A stretch of 64,000 nucleotides of DNA, taken from NCBI GenBank assembly GCA_023248955.1, contig JAHFDP010000001.1:88511-152510 (forward strand), given 5' to 3'. The stretch's first letter is position 1. The number at the start of each line of letters is the position of its first letter. Below are positions 48,874 through 58,018 of the stretch, piece after piece. The notes under the pieces were generated by a model. That model made no database searches and was not told the origin of the DNA. It saw only the letters and a program-made list of their open reading frames with translations. Origin of the DNA: Deltaproteobacteria bacterium (GTDB lineage: Bacteria > Myxococcota > Myxococcia > Myxococcales > JAHFDP01). A program made the position numbers and the translations under genes.

Positions 48874-50412
48874 TTACCCGCCCACGCCGAGAACGAGCGG
48901 AATTTCGACATCGAACGCATCGCCCGGAAACGAGGGGAACACGATCCGCTTTGTCGCCTTGCGGACGCATTGACCGAAATCGGAGTCATTCATATCGGCC
49001 GGCTCTGAAATCACCGCCGCAGTCACTATTCCCGAGGGCGAAATAGTAGTGACCATCCGCACTTTGCCTGCCTTGAAATCGGGCTTTCGGCGCAGCGCAT
49101 CGTTGAGGCACGCCCCGAACGCCGGTTGGTTGTCGCGCACCTTTTGCGAAATCACCTGCGGCGAGAGCCCGCCCTCCGCCTTGTCGATGTCCTTGTGCTC
49201 CTCGGCACTGCGCGGGCCGCGAAAACCAATCGCCTTCTCGTCGCCAGCGATGAGTGCCAACTGCGCTTTCTCCTCGGCGGTTAGCGTCTTCGTGTGAGCA
49301 GCTTCCTTTTTGACGAGTGCCCCCTCGGTATCGACGGGAGGCGCCGCCGTTGCAGCCGCGGGCATCGTCTGGCTTGGTGCGGCTCGCGCAACCGCAGCGG
49401 ACGCATGGCCGTGCTCTTTGCGATGCATCAAGGCATCCAGCGCAGAGAGTTTTCCAGTGCCGCCGACCGCTTTTTCAGCTTCCGGTTCGCCAAACAACGT
49501 GCTGGCCACCATTGGGTTGTCGGCAAACGAAACAAGAACGCCGCCAATGACGGCAAGCACGCCGCCAATCACGAGCCCGGCTTTCCAAAGATTGTTCTTG
49601 CGCGCACCCGCCGCGCGAATAATAGCGCCCGTGGTTTCGCCCGGCTCCGGCTCTGAAAAATGGGGCGCGTTAGGAATGGCTGCGAACGGATCGCGCGCCG
49701 ATGGTTCGGTCACCACCGAATTCCCGCGCGGCTTTTCTACACCACTCGTGATGGTCGGCGCGGCGTCTTCAACCGGGGCTTCCAGGGGGACTGGCGGGCC
49801 GTCTCGTGATAACGTCTTTTCGGCAACTTCGAGCACCACGTCCAGGTGGGCGGAGTCCACAGCCGGCACCGCCTCCAACATGGTCATGGCCAGCTCCTCC
49901 GGAGCCGTCGCATGGGGATTCGTTGGGGCGGCGCTAGCTTCCATTTCCGCGGGAGCGCGCGGGTCGAGTGGAGGGAGCGGAGGCAGCGACTGTGGCGGCG
50001 CCGCAACAGTCGCGATCACTTTTTCAAGCCCGGGGATATCCTTGGCCCGCTTCCAATCGGGCATCCCGTCGCGCCACAAGTACGTTCGCGCTTTCAGTTC
50101 ACCGGCGTCGGCGAGCCTTCGCAATTCCCGCTCTGAAAAAGGCCCCTTTTGCTTGCCGCCCAACATCGCATACCAAGCCAATTCCTCCGTCGCCGACACG
50201 GCGTCAATGGCGCGGTTAACTTCCTCCAGCGTCATCTGACTGGTCTTCTGCGAGTCAGAGCTCGGCTCGGGCACCGACTTCAATGCGTCCGGGGTTCCGC
50301 GCAAAGTGAGCGTCTGCCCGCACGCCTTGCAACGCACCTTGACGACCTTGCCGCGAACTTTGTCGTCGGCGATGTCGTGCTGGTGATGGCAGCGGTCACA
50401 CGTAAATCGCAT
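48874..50412 (-). CDS. Zinc-ribbon/GYF/TM/AgmX-PglI C-terminal protein (GltJ/AgmX-like)
   Basis: From the ATG at 50410-50412 the protein is 512 residues: an MJ0042-type zinc ribbon (MRFTCDRCHHQHDIAD...RCKACG, residues 1-35), a GYF_2 domain (about 78-130, AWYAMLGGKQKGPFSERELR), a long acidic/Pro-rich linker, one membrane helix (LVIGGVLAVIGGVLVSF, about 300), and a C-terminal TonB/AgmX-type domain (about 430-512, KVRMVTTISPSGIVTAAVI). This is the layout of M. xanthus GltJ (AgmX), whose cytoplasmic ribbon-GYF part binds the polarity GTPase MglA in gliding. Related proteins exist outside motility. Confidence 0.82.
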   Translation of the reverse strand: MRFTCDRCHHQHDIADDKVRGKVVKVRCKACGQTLTLRGTPDALKSVPEPSSDSQKTSQMTLEEVNRAIDAVSATEELAWYAMLGGKQKGPFSERELRRLADAGELKARTYLWRDGMPDWKRAKDIPGLEKVIATVAAPPQSLPPLPPLDPRAPAEMEASAAPTNPHATAPEELAMTMLEAVPAVDSAHLDVVLEVAEKTLSRDGPPVPLEAPVEDAAPTITSGVEKPRGNSVVTEPSARDPFAAIPNAPHFSEPEPGETTGAIIRAAGARKNNLWKAGLVIGGVLAVIGGVLVSFADNPMVASTLFGEPEAEKAVGGTGKLSALDALMHRKEHGHASAAVARAAPSQTMPAAATAAPPVDTEGALVKKEAAHTKTLTAEEKAQLALIAGDEKAIGFRGPRSAEEHKDIDKAEGGLSPQVISQKVRDNQPAFGACLNDALRRKPDFKAGKVRMVTTISPSGIVTAAVISEPADMNDSDFGQCVRKATKRIVFPSFPGDAFDVEIPLVLGVGG

Positions 50413-50531
50413 GGCCGCCAACTTTACCTTAAACCCCTGCCCCCCACGTAATCCCCGCCGCTCTTCTGACAAATGCTTGACAGCCTCTGGAGGCTGCCAT
50501 AAACGGGTCCGCCCTTTTCGCCCGGAGTCAC

Positions 50532-50792
50532 ATGGACAAAGATCTCGGAACAAAGCACGTCTGCTTCAAGTGCAAGGCGAAGTTTTACGACCTGAAGAAG
50601 CCCACAGCTATTTGCCCCAAGTGCGGTGCGGACCAGCGGGACATGCCGCCGGTGGTTGTCACCAAAGCGCCGAAGAAGGCACCCGCTCCCGTCAAAGTGG
50701 TGGAACCAGAAGGTGCCGAGGGAGACGCGCCAGGTGTCGAAGCAGACGCCGATGATGCGGAAGAGGAAGTCGAAGACGACGACGAAGCTTAA
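50532..50792 (+). CDS. FYDLN acid domain protein (TIGR02300-like)
   Basis: This 86-residue protein starts [20 protein letters not shown] and contains a second pair [10 protein letters not shown], a small zinc-ribbon fold with the FYDLN signature. It ends in an acidic tail ([13 protein letters not shown]). The family is widespread in Proteobacteria with no established function. The upstream spacer (50413-50531) separates it from the divergent AgmX/GltJ-like gene. Its stop overlaps the convergent ferredoxin gene by 4 bp. Confidence 0.88.
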   Translation: MDKDLGTKHVCFKCKAKFYDLKKPTAICPKCGADQRDMPPVVVTKAPKKAPAPVKVVEPEGAEGDAPGVEADADDAEEEVEDDDEA

Positions 50793-51253
50793 GCCGCTTC
50801 GCGATCGACTTTAGAACCCTTGAGCCAAGTGGGAACCTGATCCTTGCGGTAGATGAAAATCGCATCGTAAGGACAGGCCTTCTCACACTCTTTGCAGCCG
50901 GTGCAGTTCTTCTCGATTACCGACACGATGCTAAAGAAGCTGTTCGGATCGCGCACCGACACCATTTCGAGTGCCTCGAACGGACAGCGCTCGACGCACT
51001 TCTCGCAACCCGTGCACGCTTGCTCGTAAACGAACGCCAACGGGCGCTCGTTCTTCTTGAGCATGTGGAGCACGTTGCCATCGCCGTCCAAGATGGCGTC
51101 GACTGGGCAGACCGGACCACAAGCACCGCAATCGATGCAAAGCGCGGGGTCGATGATGAAAAGTGCCTTGCGCTCGCCGGAAATCGCGTCGGTCGGGCAA
51201 CGCTTTTCGCAAGCGGTGCAACCAATGCAAGTTTCGATAATTCGAAAAGCCAT
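50789..51253 (-). CDS. Polyferredoxin with four 4Fe-4S motifs
   Basis: This 154-residue protein contains four CxxCxxCxxxCP motifs: [36 protein letters not shown] and [12 protein letters not shown]. It should hold up to four 4Fe-4S clusters. The four repeats suggest duplication of a two-cluster ferredoxin. No signal peptide, so cytoplasmic. No partner oxidoreductase is next to it; the YdeP-type enzyme is 10 kb away. It carries low-potential electrons for an unknown user. Confidence 0.92.
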   Translation of the reverse strand: MAFRIIETCIGCTACEKRCPTDAISGERKALFIIDPALCIDCGACGPVCPVDAILDGDGNVLHMLKKNERPLAFVYEQACTGCEKCVERCPFEALEMVSVRDPNSFFSIVSVIEKNCTGCKECEKACPYDAIFIYRKDQVPTWLKGSKVDREAA

Positions 51254-51313
51254 CGGGGGTATTTCCTAACGCGTTTTCTGCCTTGCTTCAAGGACAACCC
51301 TCGCGGGAAGGAG

Positions 51314-52195
51314 CTACGCCACCGGGCCCGGTGCGCGAAACGGCATTCTTTGCGGGACGCGTGACGCCGGCCACGCCTTTCCCTCGAGCGCCTGTGTGGC
51401 CGCTGGGCTCCGGAGTGCACGGTAGATGAGGACGGTCCGGCGAATAGCCGTTACCAACGACGAGACACCGATGAGTCCCACGATCGATTCCACCAGCCAC
51501 GCACCGTGGCCGGACCACGTCATCTCCACCAGCGGCGCGAAAACGCAGGAGAGTCCGAGATAAACGATGCGCTCGGCGCGCTGCATTCCGCCCTCGCCGC
51601 ACGCCACGCCCAGCGATTCACCGCGCGCCTTTGTGTAGCTCACCATCAGCGAGGTCACGAGTGCGAAGCCTGAGAGTGGCGCGCCGCGGCCGCCGTTAAA
51701 GAAAATCGCCAACCCCAAGAGCACCGCCGCTTCGCCCCAACGATCGAGGTTGGAATCGAGAAAGGCGCCGGCGCGCGAGCTGCGTCCGGTGGCGCGCGCA
51801 AGCCGACCGTCGAACACGTCGAACGTTCCGCCGAACATGTAGAGCCATCCGCCGAATCCGATTTCACCGAACGCGAAGCAGAGACCGCCGGCAATCGAAA
51901 GGAAGAGTGAAACGACCGTGATTGCATTCGGTGTGGCATGAACAGCAAGCAACGCGCGCTCCATCGGGTGCGTGGTCCAAAACCAATATTCCCAGAGGGC
52001 ATCCGGCAGCAAGACGCGGCCGCCGCGTTGCGTGATTTCAGCATCGACGTACGGACCTTTAAACGAACGCCGAATTAGAAATGCGATCAGCGTTCCCGAA
52101 AAGAAAAGCACCACGCAGAGAAACGGCCACAAGGTCGGGCCGGACGCCGTTCGCATGGTGTGCTGCGCGCCGAGAATCGCTTCAGTCAGCGACAT
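51314..52195 (-). CDS. CDP-alcohol phosphatidyltransferase (probable inositol-phospholipid synthase)
   Basis: This 293-residue membrane protein has several helices and the family motif DGxxARx8GxxxDxxxD at about residues 149-171 (begins FDGRLARATG, ends DSNLDRWGE). These enzymes join CDP-diacylglycerol to an alcohol. The adjacent gene for inositol-3-phosphate synthase, 34 bp upstream on the same strand, suggests phosphatidylinositol(-phosphate) as product, by analogy with other bacteria that make inositol lipids. Substrate is inferred from context only. Confidence 0.85.
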   Translation of the reverse strand: MSLTEAILGAQHTMRTASGPTLWPFLCVVLFFSGTLIAFLIRRSFKGPYVDAEITQRGGRVLLPDALWEYWFWTTHPMERALLAVHATPNAITVVSLFLSIAGGLCFAFGEIGFGGWLYMFGGTFDVFDGRLARATGRSSRAGAFLDSNLDRWGEAAVLLGLAIFFNGGRGAPLSGFALVTSLMVSYTKARGESLGVACGEGGMQRAERIVYLGLSCVFAPLVEMTWSGHGAWLVESIVGLIGVSSLVTAIRRTVLIYRALRSPAATQALEGKAWPASRVPQRMPFRAPGPVA

Positions 52196-52229
52196 GACAA
52201 GGGCCTGTTCTCACCACGGGGGCCACGGC

Positions 52230-53537
52230 CTAGGCCGCGGAATACTCTTGTTCGAGGTGCGTGATGGGCGCTTCGCCGCGCAGATGGCGCAGCGTGTTCT
52301 TGAGCTTGGTCAGCTGAATAAAGAGGTCGTGCTCGGGCAGCACCGCGGGATCGTGCAGCGGGCTCTTGAAATAGAAACTCATCCATTCCTGAATGCCGAA
52401 CATTCCCACGCGGCGCGCCAGGTCCATGAAGAGCGCCACGTCGAGTACAATCGGCGCGGCCAAGATCGAATCGCGGCAGAGAAAGTTGACCTTGATCTGC
52501 ATCGGATAGCCAAGCCAACCGAAGATATCGATATTGTCCCAACCCTCTTTGTTGTCGCCGCGCGGCGGGTAGTAGTTGATGCGCACCTGGTGGTCGAAAT
52601 GGCCGTACAGCTCGGGGTACTGCTCAGGTTGCAAAATGGTGTCGAGAACGGAGAGTTTCGACACTTCCTTGGTGCGGAAACTTCCGGGATCGTCGAGCAC
52701 CTCGCCGTCGCGGTTGCCGAGAATGTTGGTGGAGAACCAACCCGACAGTCCCAACATGCGCGCCTTGAGCATCGGCGCGATCACCGTCTTGATGAGCGTC
52801 TGCCCCGTCTTGAAATCGCGACCGCACAGCGGCACGCCCTCGCGCTGCGACAATTCCACGAGCGCGGGAATGTCCACCGACACATTCGGCGCACCCATCG
52901 CAAACGGCGCTCCCGCCTTGAGCGCGGAGTAGGCGTAAATCATCGATGGTGCAATGCGCGGATCGTTCTCGTCCAGCGCGGCTTCGAACGACGAGAGCCG
53001 CTCGTGACACGGCGCCAACGCTTGATACGTCTCGGTCGACGCGCACCAGACCACCACAGCCCGCGCGCAACCGTGCTCTTTCTGAAATTCTAAAATGTCT
53101 TCCACCAGCGCTTCGGCGAGGTGCCGCTTGGTCGGACCGCGTTTGACGTTCTCGCCCGAGATGCGACGGATATAGGTCGGATCGAAAACCGCGGACATCG
53201 GCCGAATCGCCGAGAGCGCGTCCTTCATCGGGTCGAGCAAGCTGCGCTCGAGCACGCGCGCGTGAACGGCCGCCGTGTAGCAGTCGTCGCGGTAAATATC
53301 CCAGCCGCCGAATTCTAAATCCGCCAGCGGCACGAGCGGCACGAATTCCCGAATCAGCGGTTGCCTCTTCTCCGTCCGCTTGCCGAGACGGATGTGCCCC
53401 ATTTGCGTGAGCGACCCAATCGGCAGGGCCATCCCGCGCCGCACCGCCTCGACACCTGCCACAAACGTGGTCGCCACGGCACCGAGGCCGGGCATCAAAA
53501 CCGCAAGCTTGCCGTCCGGGGGAGCGATTGGGCGCAT
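52230..53537 (-). CDS. ino1: Myo-inositol-1-phosphate synthase
   Basis: From the ATG at 53535-53537 the protein is 435 residues (12 further codons are open upstream). It starts RPIAPPDGKLAVLMPGLGAVATTF, the NAD-binding loop of the family, and contains FGGWDIYRDD, VSVDIPALVELSQREGVPLCGRDFKTGQT, GWFSTNILGNRDGEVL, and a Lys-containing catalytic stretch typical of inositol-3-phosphate synthases (glucose-6-phosphate to inositol-3-phosphate). Length matches the bacterial form. It is likely co-transcribed with the CDP-alcohol phosphatidyltransferase. Confidence 0.93.
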   Translation of the reverse strand: MRPIAPPDGKLAVLMPGLGAVATTFVAGVEAVRRGMALPIGSLTQMGHIRLGKRTEKRQPLIREFVPLVPLADLEFGGWDIYRDDCYTAAVHARVLERSLLDPMKDALSAIRPMSAVFDPTYIRRISGENVKRGPTKRHLAEALVEDILEFQKEHGCARAVVVWCASTETYQALAPCHERLSSFEAALDENDPRIAPSMIYAYSALKAGAPFAMGAPNVSVDIPALVELSQREGVPLCGRDFKTGQTLIKTVIAPMLKARMLGLSGWFSTNILGNRDGEVLDDPGSFRTKEVSKLSVLDTILQPEQYPELYGHFDHQVRINYYPPRGDNKEGWDNIDIFGWLGYPMQIKVNFLCRDSILAAPIVLDVALFMDLARRVGMFGIQEWMSFYFKSPLHDPAVLPEHDLFIQLTKLKNTLRHLRGEAPITHLEQEYSAA

Positions 53538-53615
53538 TGTGCGAAAGCTTTGAAGTGTCACCCCAATTGTCAATGGCTTCTAGCGAGCCCCCGTCTCAGG
53601 GCATAATCAGTTGGA

Positions 53616-54620
53616 ATGAAGAAAATCCTCATTATCGAGAGCGACGACGCTTTTCGCGGCGCGCTTGCCAATGCGGTGAGCCAATACGGCTATGCAGCAA
53701 TTCAATCCGGCGACAGCGAGGCCGGCCTCGAATTGGCCAGGTCCGAGCGGCCCGATCTCATCGTGGCCTGCGTGGAAGCCAAGCCCACCAACGGCTACAT
53801 GGTCTGCACGCGACTTAAGAAAGACGCCGCGATGCAATCGATACCCGTCATTTTGACGTCGGCCACCGCCACGGCCGACGCGTTTCAAAAGCACAAACAA
53901 TTAAAGACCCACGCTGAGGCCTATTTGACCAAGCCATTCGACTCCAAGGTGTTTTTGCAAGAGGCCCAATCGCTCATCGGCCCCGCAGCTCCGGAGGAAA
54001 AGGGCGGCGGTCTTTTTAGCTCGGAAGAGGAAGCGATCACGCTCGCCGATCTCGACATTGATGAACCCGCCACACCGACCGCGGCGAGCCTGGAGACGAG
54101 TGATTCCGATTTTTCGGTTTTGGATCAGGCCTTCAATTCGTTTGGTCTTCCCGGGCTAGAGATGGCCGTCGCGGGAACGCCCGCGCCGCCGTCGTCCGCA
54201 AATTTAGAAGCGCGCGTCGCGCAATTGGAACAGGCGCTCGCCACCAAGACCGCGGAGCTCGAAGAAGCACGCGCCGCGCCGCAAGCCGCGTCGCCCACGG
54301 CTCCGTTGCGCGCCAAGATTTCCGAGAAGGAAAAAGAAATCCTTCGGCTGCGCGCGGAGCTGAGCGCCAAGGACACCGAACTTCTTGAGCTCAACGAAAA
54401 GTTGGGGGCGCTGGAGGAGCAGGTCGCCGTGCAACGGCCCGAAAACAACGCGGAGCTTGAGAAATTGCGAAGCGCGGTGCCCGCGCTGGCCGCCGAATTG
54501 ACCCGCGCCGCACAAGGATTGGCGCAGGCTCAAGCGGGTCTCGAGAGCGCGCGGCGATCGCTCGCCGCATTGGCGGAGAAGGCAGAGAAAGCGCCCGCAC
54601 GTCCCGTTCGCGTGGTGTGA
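53616..54620 (+). CDS. AglZ/FrzS-like pseudo-receiver plus coiled-coil protein
   Basis: This 334-residue protein starts with a receiver domain (about 1-122): KILIIESDDAFRGALANAV, VILTSATA and YLTKPFD with the conserved Lys. The phospho-acceptor position in PDLIVACVEAKPTNGY is Cys rather than Asp, so it is a pseudo-receiver. A Pro/Ala/Asp linker follows, then a long Ala/Glu/Leu-rich coiled coil (about 195-325, LEARVAQLEQALATKTAELEE). In M. xanthus AglZ and FrzS have this layout and act in motility and polarity. The protein is short compared with AglZ. A degenerate repeat element follows the stop. Confidence 0.8.
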   Translation: MKKILIIESDDAFRGALANAVSQYGYAAIQSGDSEAGLELARSERPDLIVACVEAKPTNGYMVCTRLKKDAAMQSIPVILTSATATADAFQKHKQLKTHAEAYLTKPFDSKVFLQEAQSLIGPAAPEEKGGGLFSSEEEAITLADLDIDEPATPTAASLETSDSDFSVLDQAFNSFGLPGLEMAVAGTPAPPSSANLEARVAQLEQALATKTAELEEARAAPQAASPTAPLRAKISEKEKEILRLRAELSAKDTELLELNEKLGALEEQVAVQRPENNAELEKLRSAVPALAAELTRAAQGLAQAQAGLESARRSLAALAEKAEKAPARPVRVV

Positions 54621-54634
54621 AAACCGCTAGTCTC

Positions 54635-54731
54635 CACTGTGGACTTCCGGCTTAGTTTTCACCGGCCTTCGGCGGTCCCCGACGTCGGAAACGGGTTCGA
54701 GTTTCTTCTTAGCGCACCGAAAAATCCGCAC
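54635..54731. repeat. Possible degenerate third copy of the palindromic element
   Basis: CACTGTGGACTTCCGGCTTAG at 54637-54657 matches, in reverse complement, the left arm of the 5069-5320 element with one mismatch in its core. About 55 bp further, GCGCACCGAAAAATCCGCAC (54712-54731) resembles the reverse complement of the core hairpin. The middle is unlike the other copies. It lies between the convergent AglZ-like and repeat-protein genes. The call is weak. Confidence 0.35.
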
Positions 54732-55804
54732 TAGCTGATTTTCGCCTGCACCATCTTGCGCGCGAGCCCCACCAGCGCCGGCGAAATGTTCTTGTTGCGC
54801 ATCACCGTTTTAAGATCGCTCGGGCCTAAGTGCGGCAACAGTTTGAGCGACACCGCCACGGGGATCTTGGGGTTGTTCACCAAATTGACCTTCATCTGAT
54901 TCGACTTCACCCATTCGCGATCGCTGTAGATCGTGCGCAGCACCTCCTCGTGAACGACGCGGCTGTTGGCCAGGCCCAGCACCTCGCCCTCGGTGATCCG
55001 CGGCGATCGCACGGCGGCCAAACACACCAACTTGTTGGAGTCCCGCAAGAGGAGCGTCCGCGCCTCCTTGTTGCCACGCCCGGCCAGCTTGATCTTTTCC
55101 GAGACCGACATGCGCATCACACGCTGGGTGAGATTGAGCCGCTTGCCCTCGTCCAGTGGAGCCGACGATTCCACCAAGAGCTCCGCGGCGGCCTCTTTCA
55201 AAAGCACTTCCGCCTTTTCCGACGGCGGTGGTAGCGGTGCTTCGCCATACACACGACGCTTCGCGGCCACGAAGGCGAGCAGATCCTCGAGAATGAGCCC
55301 ATTGCGAACACAAAAATCGGTCACCGAATCGACCAGAACCGGCCGCGCCGCGACGTTGGTAATCAGCGCCCGCACGATCGTTTCGTCGCGCAAAAGTCGC
55401 AGCTGATTCTCCGCGAGGAGATCGAGCACCGCAGCGGACGCCTGCGCGGCGATGCGCGCGATGGTGGCATCGGGCGTGTCCTGGTTGAGCACCAGTTGTG
55501 ACTGGTAGATCTCCCGCGTCGACAACACGTCGGCAAAAAAATCGAGCACCTCGGGCGGCAGCGCGCCCTCGGTCTGGAGAACGCCGGAGAGAACTCGCTC
55601 GGGCAATTCGGCGGCGGTTTTTTTCGCCGCTTCCTGCACCGTCGCATCGGCGTCGCGCGCCAGAAGCGTAAGCGCGCAGAGAAGATCCGTGGGCGGCAAC
55701 GGCAAGAGGCCGCGCGCAGCCATCACGCGCAGCGGCGCTGGCGCAGTACCGTCCACATACTTCTGAAACTGGGGCGGAAGAGATTCAGAGCTGAGCGATT
55801 TCAC
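54731..55804 (-). CDS. Helical-repeat protein of unknown function (HEAT-like)
   Basis: This 357-residue cytoplasmic protein is built of alpha-helical repeats: PTDLLCALTLLARDADATVQEAAKK, PPEVLDFFADVL, ATIARIAAQASAAVLDLLAEN, RLLRDETIVRALITN, LLLRDSNKLVCLAAVRSPRITEGEV and LKTVMRNKNISPALVGLA. The later repeats resemble leucine-rich-repeat-variant or HEAT units. No catalytic motif. It starts 6 bp after the TPR-like gene stop and belongs to the coaX run. Probably a protein-binding scaffold found in Myxococcota. Confidence 0.75.
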   Translation of the reverse strand: MKSLSSESLPPQFQKYVDGTAPAPLRVMAARGLLPLPPTDLLCALTLLARDADATVQEAAKKTAAELPERVLSGVLQTEGALPPEVLDFFADVLSTREIYQSQLVLNQDTPDATIARIAAQASAAVLDLLAENQLRLLRDETIVRALITNVAARPVLVDSVTDFCVRNGLILEDLLAFVAAKRRVYGEAPLPPPSEKAEVLLKEAAAELLVESSAPLDEGKRLNLTQRVMRMSVSEKIKLAGRGNKEARTLLLRDSNKLVCLAAVRSPRITEGEVLGLANSRVVHEEVLRTIYSDREWVKSNQMKVNLVNNPKIPVAVSLKLLPHLGPSDLKTVMRNKNISPALVGLARKMVQAKIS

Positions 55805-55810
55805 GCCAAA

Positions 55811-56449
55811 TCACCCCGCAGGCGGTAACTTCGGCGCTTCCAAGTGCCGCCGGGATTCCCGACGAAGATAAGCACGCAACTCACCAAGCCAACGGTTGAG
55901 CACATGGTTACGGGACAAAAACGGAATCACCGGCCGCCGCCGAATACCGATCTGTTTGGCCTCGGCGTTGATGCGCGGATCGTCCGGCGCCAGCAGCCGC
56001 GCCCGCTCGAGCGCGCGCGCGGCTTGCCCACGCGATCCGCACAAAATCGAAGCGCGAGCCAACGCGAAGAGCAGCTCCAGATCACCGCTCGGCGGTGGTG
56101 GTCCGCGGCGTACGGCCTCCTCGCAAAACAGCATGCCGCGCTGCCGATCATGCTTCACCAAAATGAGCGTCAGCCCGTACCGGGCCAACGCGCGCGGGTG
56201 CGTGGTGTTGAGCTGAAACGCACGCTCGTGCGCCGCGTGCGCGCCCTCGGTATCGCACGCGGCTAGCCGTGCATCCGCCTCCACGAGCGCTTCGTTGACG
56301 TCGCGATCGCGTTCGGAACTCACCGGCCCAGCCGTCATGTTGCCGATCGCTGCCGTGACCGCGCGAACTTCCGGCGTGAGCACGTCGGTGGCCGACCTCA
56401 CGCGGGTGAGGGCTTTGGCCTGCGCGTTTTCGTCGTCGTGCTGCGACAT
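55811..56449 (-). CDS. TPR-like protein of unknown function
   Basis: This 212-residue protein contains TPR-like helix pairs: DARLAACDTEGAHAAHERAFQLN, ALARYGLTLILVKHDRQRGM, LELLFALARASILCGSRGQAARALERARLLAPDDP. A basic C-terminal part follows (RNHVLNRWLGELRAYLRRESRR). It has no export signal. It lies between coaX (40 bp upstream) and the HEAT-like gene (6 bp downstream). The role is unknown; such repeats bind other proteins. Confidence 0.72.
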   Translation of the reverse strand: MSQHDDENAQAKALTRVRSATDVLTPEVRAVTAAIGNMTAGPVSSERDRDVNEALVEADARLAACDTEGAHAAHERAFQLNTTHPRALARYGLTLILVKHDRQRGMLFCEEAVRRGPPPPSGDLELLFALARASILCGSRGQAARALERARLLAPDDPRINAEAKQIGIRRRPVIPFLSRNHVLNRWLGELRAYLRRESRRHLEAPKLPPAG

Positions 56450-56489
56450 CGTCTAAGAATGATAATCGAAAGCGCCCATCGCCGCGCAC

Positions 56490-57254
56490 TTACGCGTTGC
56501 GCGCGTGAATCAGCCGCAATCCTTCGAGCGTCAAAAGCTCGTCCACCGCCTCTATCTGCGTGCTGCTCTTGGCGATCAGCGGCGCCAATCCACCGGTGGC
56601 CACGATCTTCGCAGGAAACCCGAGCTCGTCTTTCATCCGCACGCAGAGTCCGTCGACCAGGCCCACGTACCCGAACACCAGCCCGCTCTGCATGCTGCCG
56701 ACCGTGTTCTTACCGACCACCCGCTCGGGCTGGGCGAACTCCACGCGCGGAAGTTTACTAGCGCGCTGAAAGAGCGCCTCCATGCTAATGCCCAGACCAG
56801 GCGCAATGGCACCGCCCAAGTATTCGCCGCGCGGATTCACCGCATCGAAGGTGGTGGCGGTGCCGAAATCGACCACGATGAGTCCACCCTTCCATCGCTC
56901 GTAGGCGGCAACTGCGTTGACGATTCGATCGGCGCCAACCTCGCGCGGGTTGTCGTACAGAATTGGCATTCCTGTCTTTACGCCCGGTCCGACGAAGAGC
57001 GGCGCGCGCCCGAAAAAGCGACGGCACATCTCTTCCAACACAAAATGCATCGGCGGCACCACCGACGAGATCAGCGTATCCGTGATGTCGACGAGCGCAA
57101 GCCCACTGCGCGCAAAGAGCTGCGCGACGAGCACGCCGTATTCATCGCTGGTACGATCGGGATCGGTCGCTAGGCGAAAATGGTCGACCAGACGGGCGCC
57201 GTCGTAAACGCCCAAGACCGAATTGGTGTTACCGACGTCGATGGCTAGGAGCAC
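56490..57254 (-). CDS. coaX: Type III pantothenate kinase
   Basis: This 254-residue protein starts [18 protein letters not shown] (phosphate-binding loop of the ASKHA fold) and has [31 protein letters not shown] and [14 protein letters not shown], all diagnostic of CoaX, which phosphorylates pantothenate in the first step of coenzyme A synthesis. A GTG start is used. The divergent truA start is only 10 bp away. It is first of three genes transcribed leftward. Confidence 0.95.
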   Translation of the reverse strand: MLLAIDVGNTNSVLGVYDGARLVDHFRLATDPDRTSDEYGVLVAQLFARSGLALVDITDTLISSVVPPMHFVLEEMCRRFFGRAPLFVGPGVKTGMPILYDNPREVGADRIVNAVAAYERWKGGLIVVDFGTATTFDAVNPRGEYLGGAIAPGLGISMEALFQRASKLPRVEFAQPERVVGKNTVGSMQSGLVFGYVGLVDGLCVRMKDELGFPAKIVATGGLAPLIAKSSTQIEAVDELLTLEGLRLIHARNA

Positions 57255-57264
57255 GAACGCAAGT

Positions 57265-58011
57265 ATGCCACGGAGCCGCTTCGCGATCTTGCTCGCCTAT
57301 GATGGCGCGGCCTTTGAGGGATGGCAGGTGCAACCACACCGCGTCACCGTGCAGGGCACGCTCCGGCGCGCGCTCGCGGCATGCGGCATTCGCTCGGTGG
57401 CGAATGGGTCCGGCCGCACCGACAAAGGCGTTCACGCAGAGGGACAAGTGGCCACGTTCGAGGCCACGGCCGATGCGGCGGCGCTGCAGCGCGAACTTGA
57501 TTCGTGGCTTCGCGAACACGCCCCGGCGCTCGTCGTGCGCGCCATTCGAAAGGCACACCCTCGTTTTCATGCGCAATGGAGCGCGGTCGGCAAGCGGTAC
57601 CGCTATCGATTCAGTCTGCCTGGATCGCGAATGCATGCACGGGCGTGTCCGCTTCCACGTGTACCGAATCTCGCCGCGATGCAACAAGCGCTCACGCTCC
57701 TCGCGACCGAGCCATCCCTGGGTGGTCTCTGCTCAGGCCATGCGCGCGAGGCCGCCCCGCTTGATCGCGCGCGGATCGAAGTCGGCGGCGATCTCAGCAT
57801 CGTTTTGGAAGCGCGCGGTTTCGGTAAGCACGCCATCCGCAACCTAGCTGCCTGCCTCGTGCAAATCGGTCTCGGGCATTTGGCATCAGAGAGGCTGTCG
57901 CAGTTGGCGCAAAGTCCTTACGCCTACCGTCACGCGACCGCGCCCGCCGCGGGTCTTACGCTTGAGCGCGTCCTTTACCGCGCCGAAGAGGATCCCTTCC
58001 TCGACATTTAA
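57265..58011 (+). CDS. truA: tRNA pseudouridine(38-40) synthase TruA
   Basis: From the ATG at 57265 the protein is 248 residues, the usual TruA size; an in-frame ATG at 57241 would overlap coa[17 protein letters not shown], then [14 protein letters not shown] with the catalytic Asp (the usual following Ala is Lys here), [16 protein letters not shown] and [16 protein letters not shown] are family blocks. TruA isomerises uridines 38-40 in tRNA anticodon stems. The C-terminal domain is somewhat compressed, lacking the usual FxxxHxxR wording, but otherwise intact. Confidence 0.92.
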   Translation: MPRSRFAILLAYDGAAFEGWQVQPHRVTVQGTLRRALAACGIRSVANGSGRTDKGVHAEGQVATFEATADAAALQRELDSWLREHAPALVVRAIRKAHPRFHAQWSAVGKRYRYRFSLPGSRMHARACPLPRVPNLAAMQQALTLLATEPSLGGLCSGHAREAAPLDRARIEVGGDLSIVLEARGFGKHAIRNLAACLVQIGLGHLASERLSQLAQSPYAYRHATAPAAGLTLERVLYRAEEDPFLDI

Positions 58012-58018
58012 TCAACAT

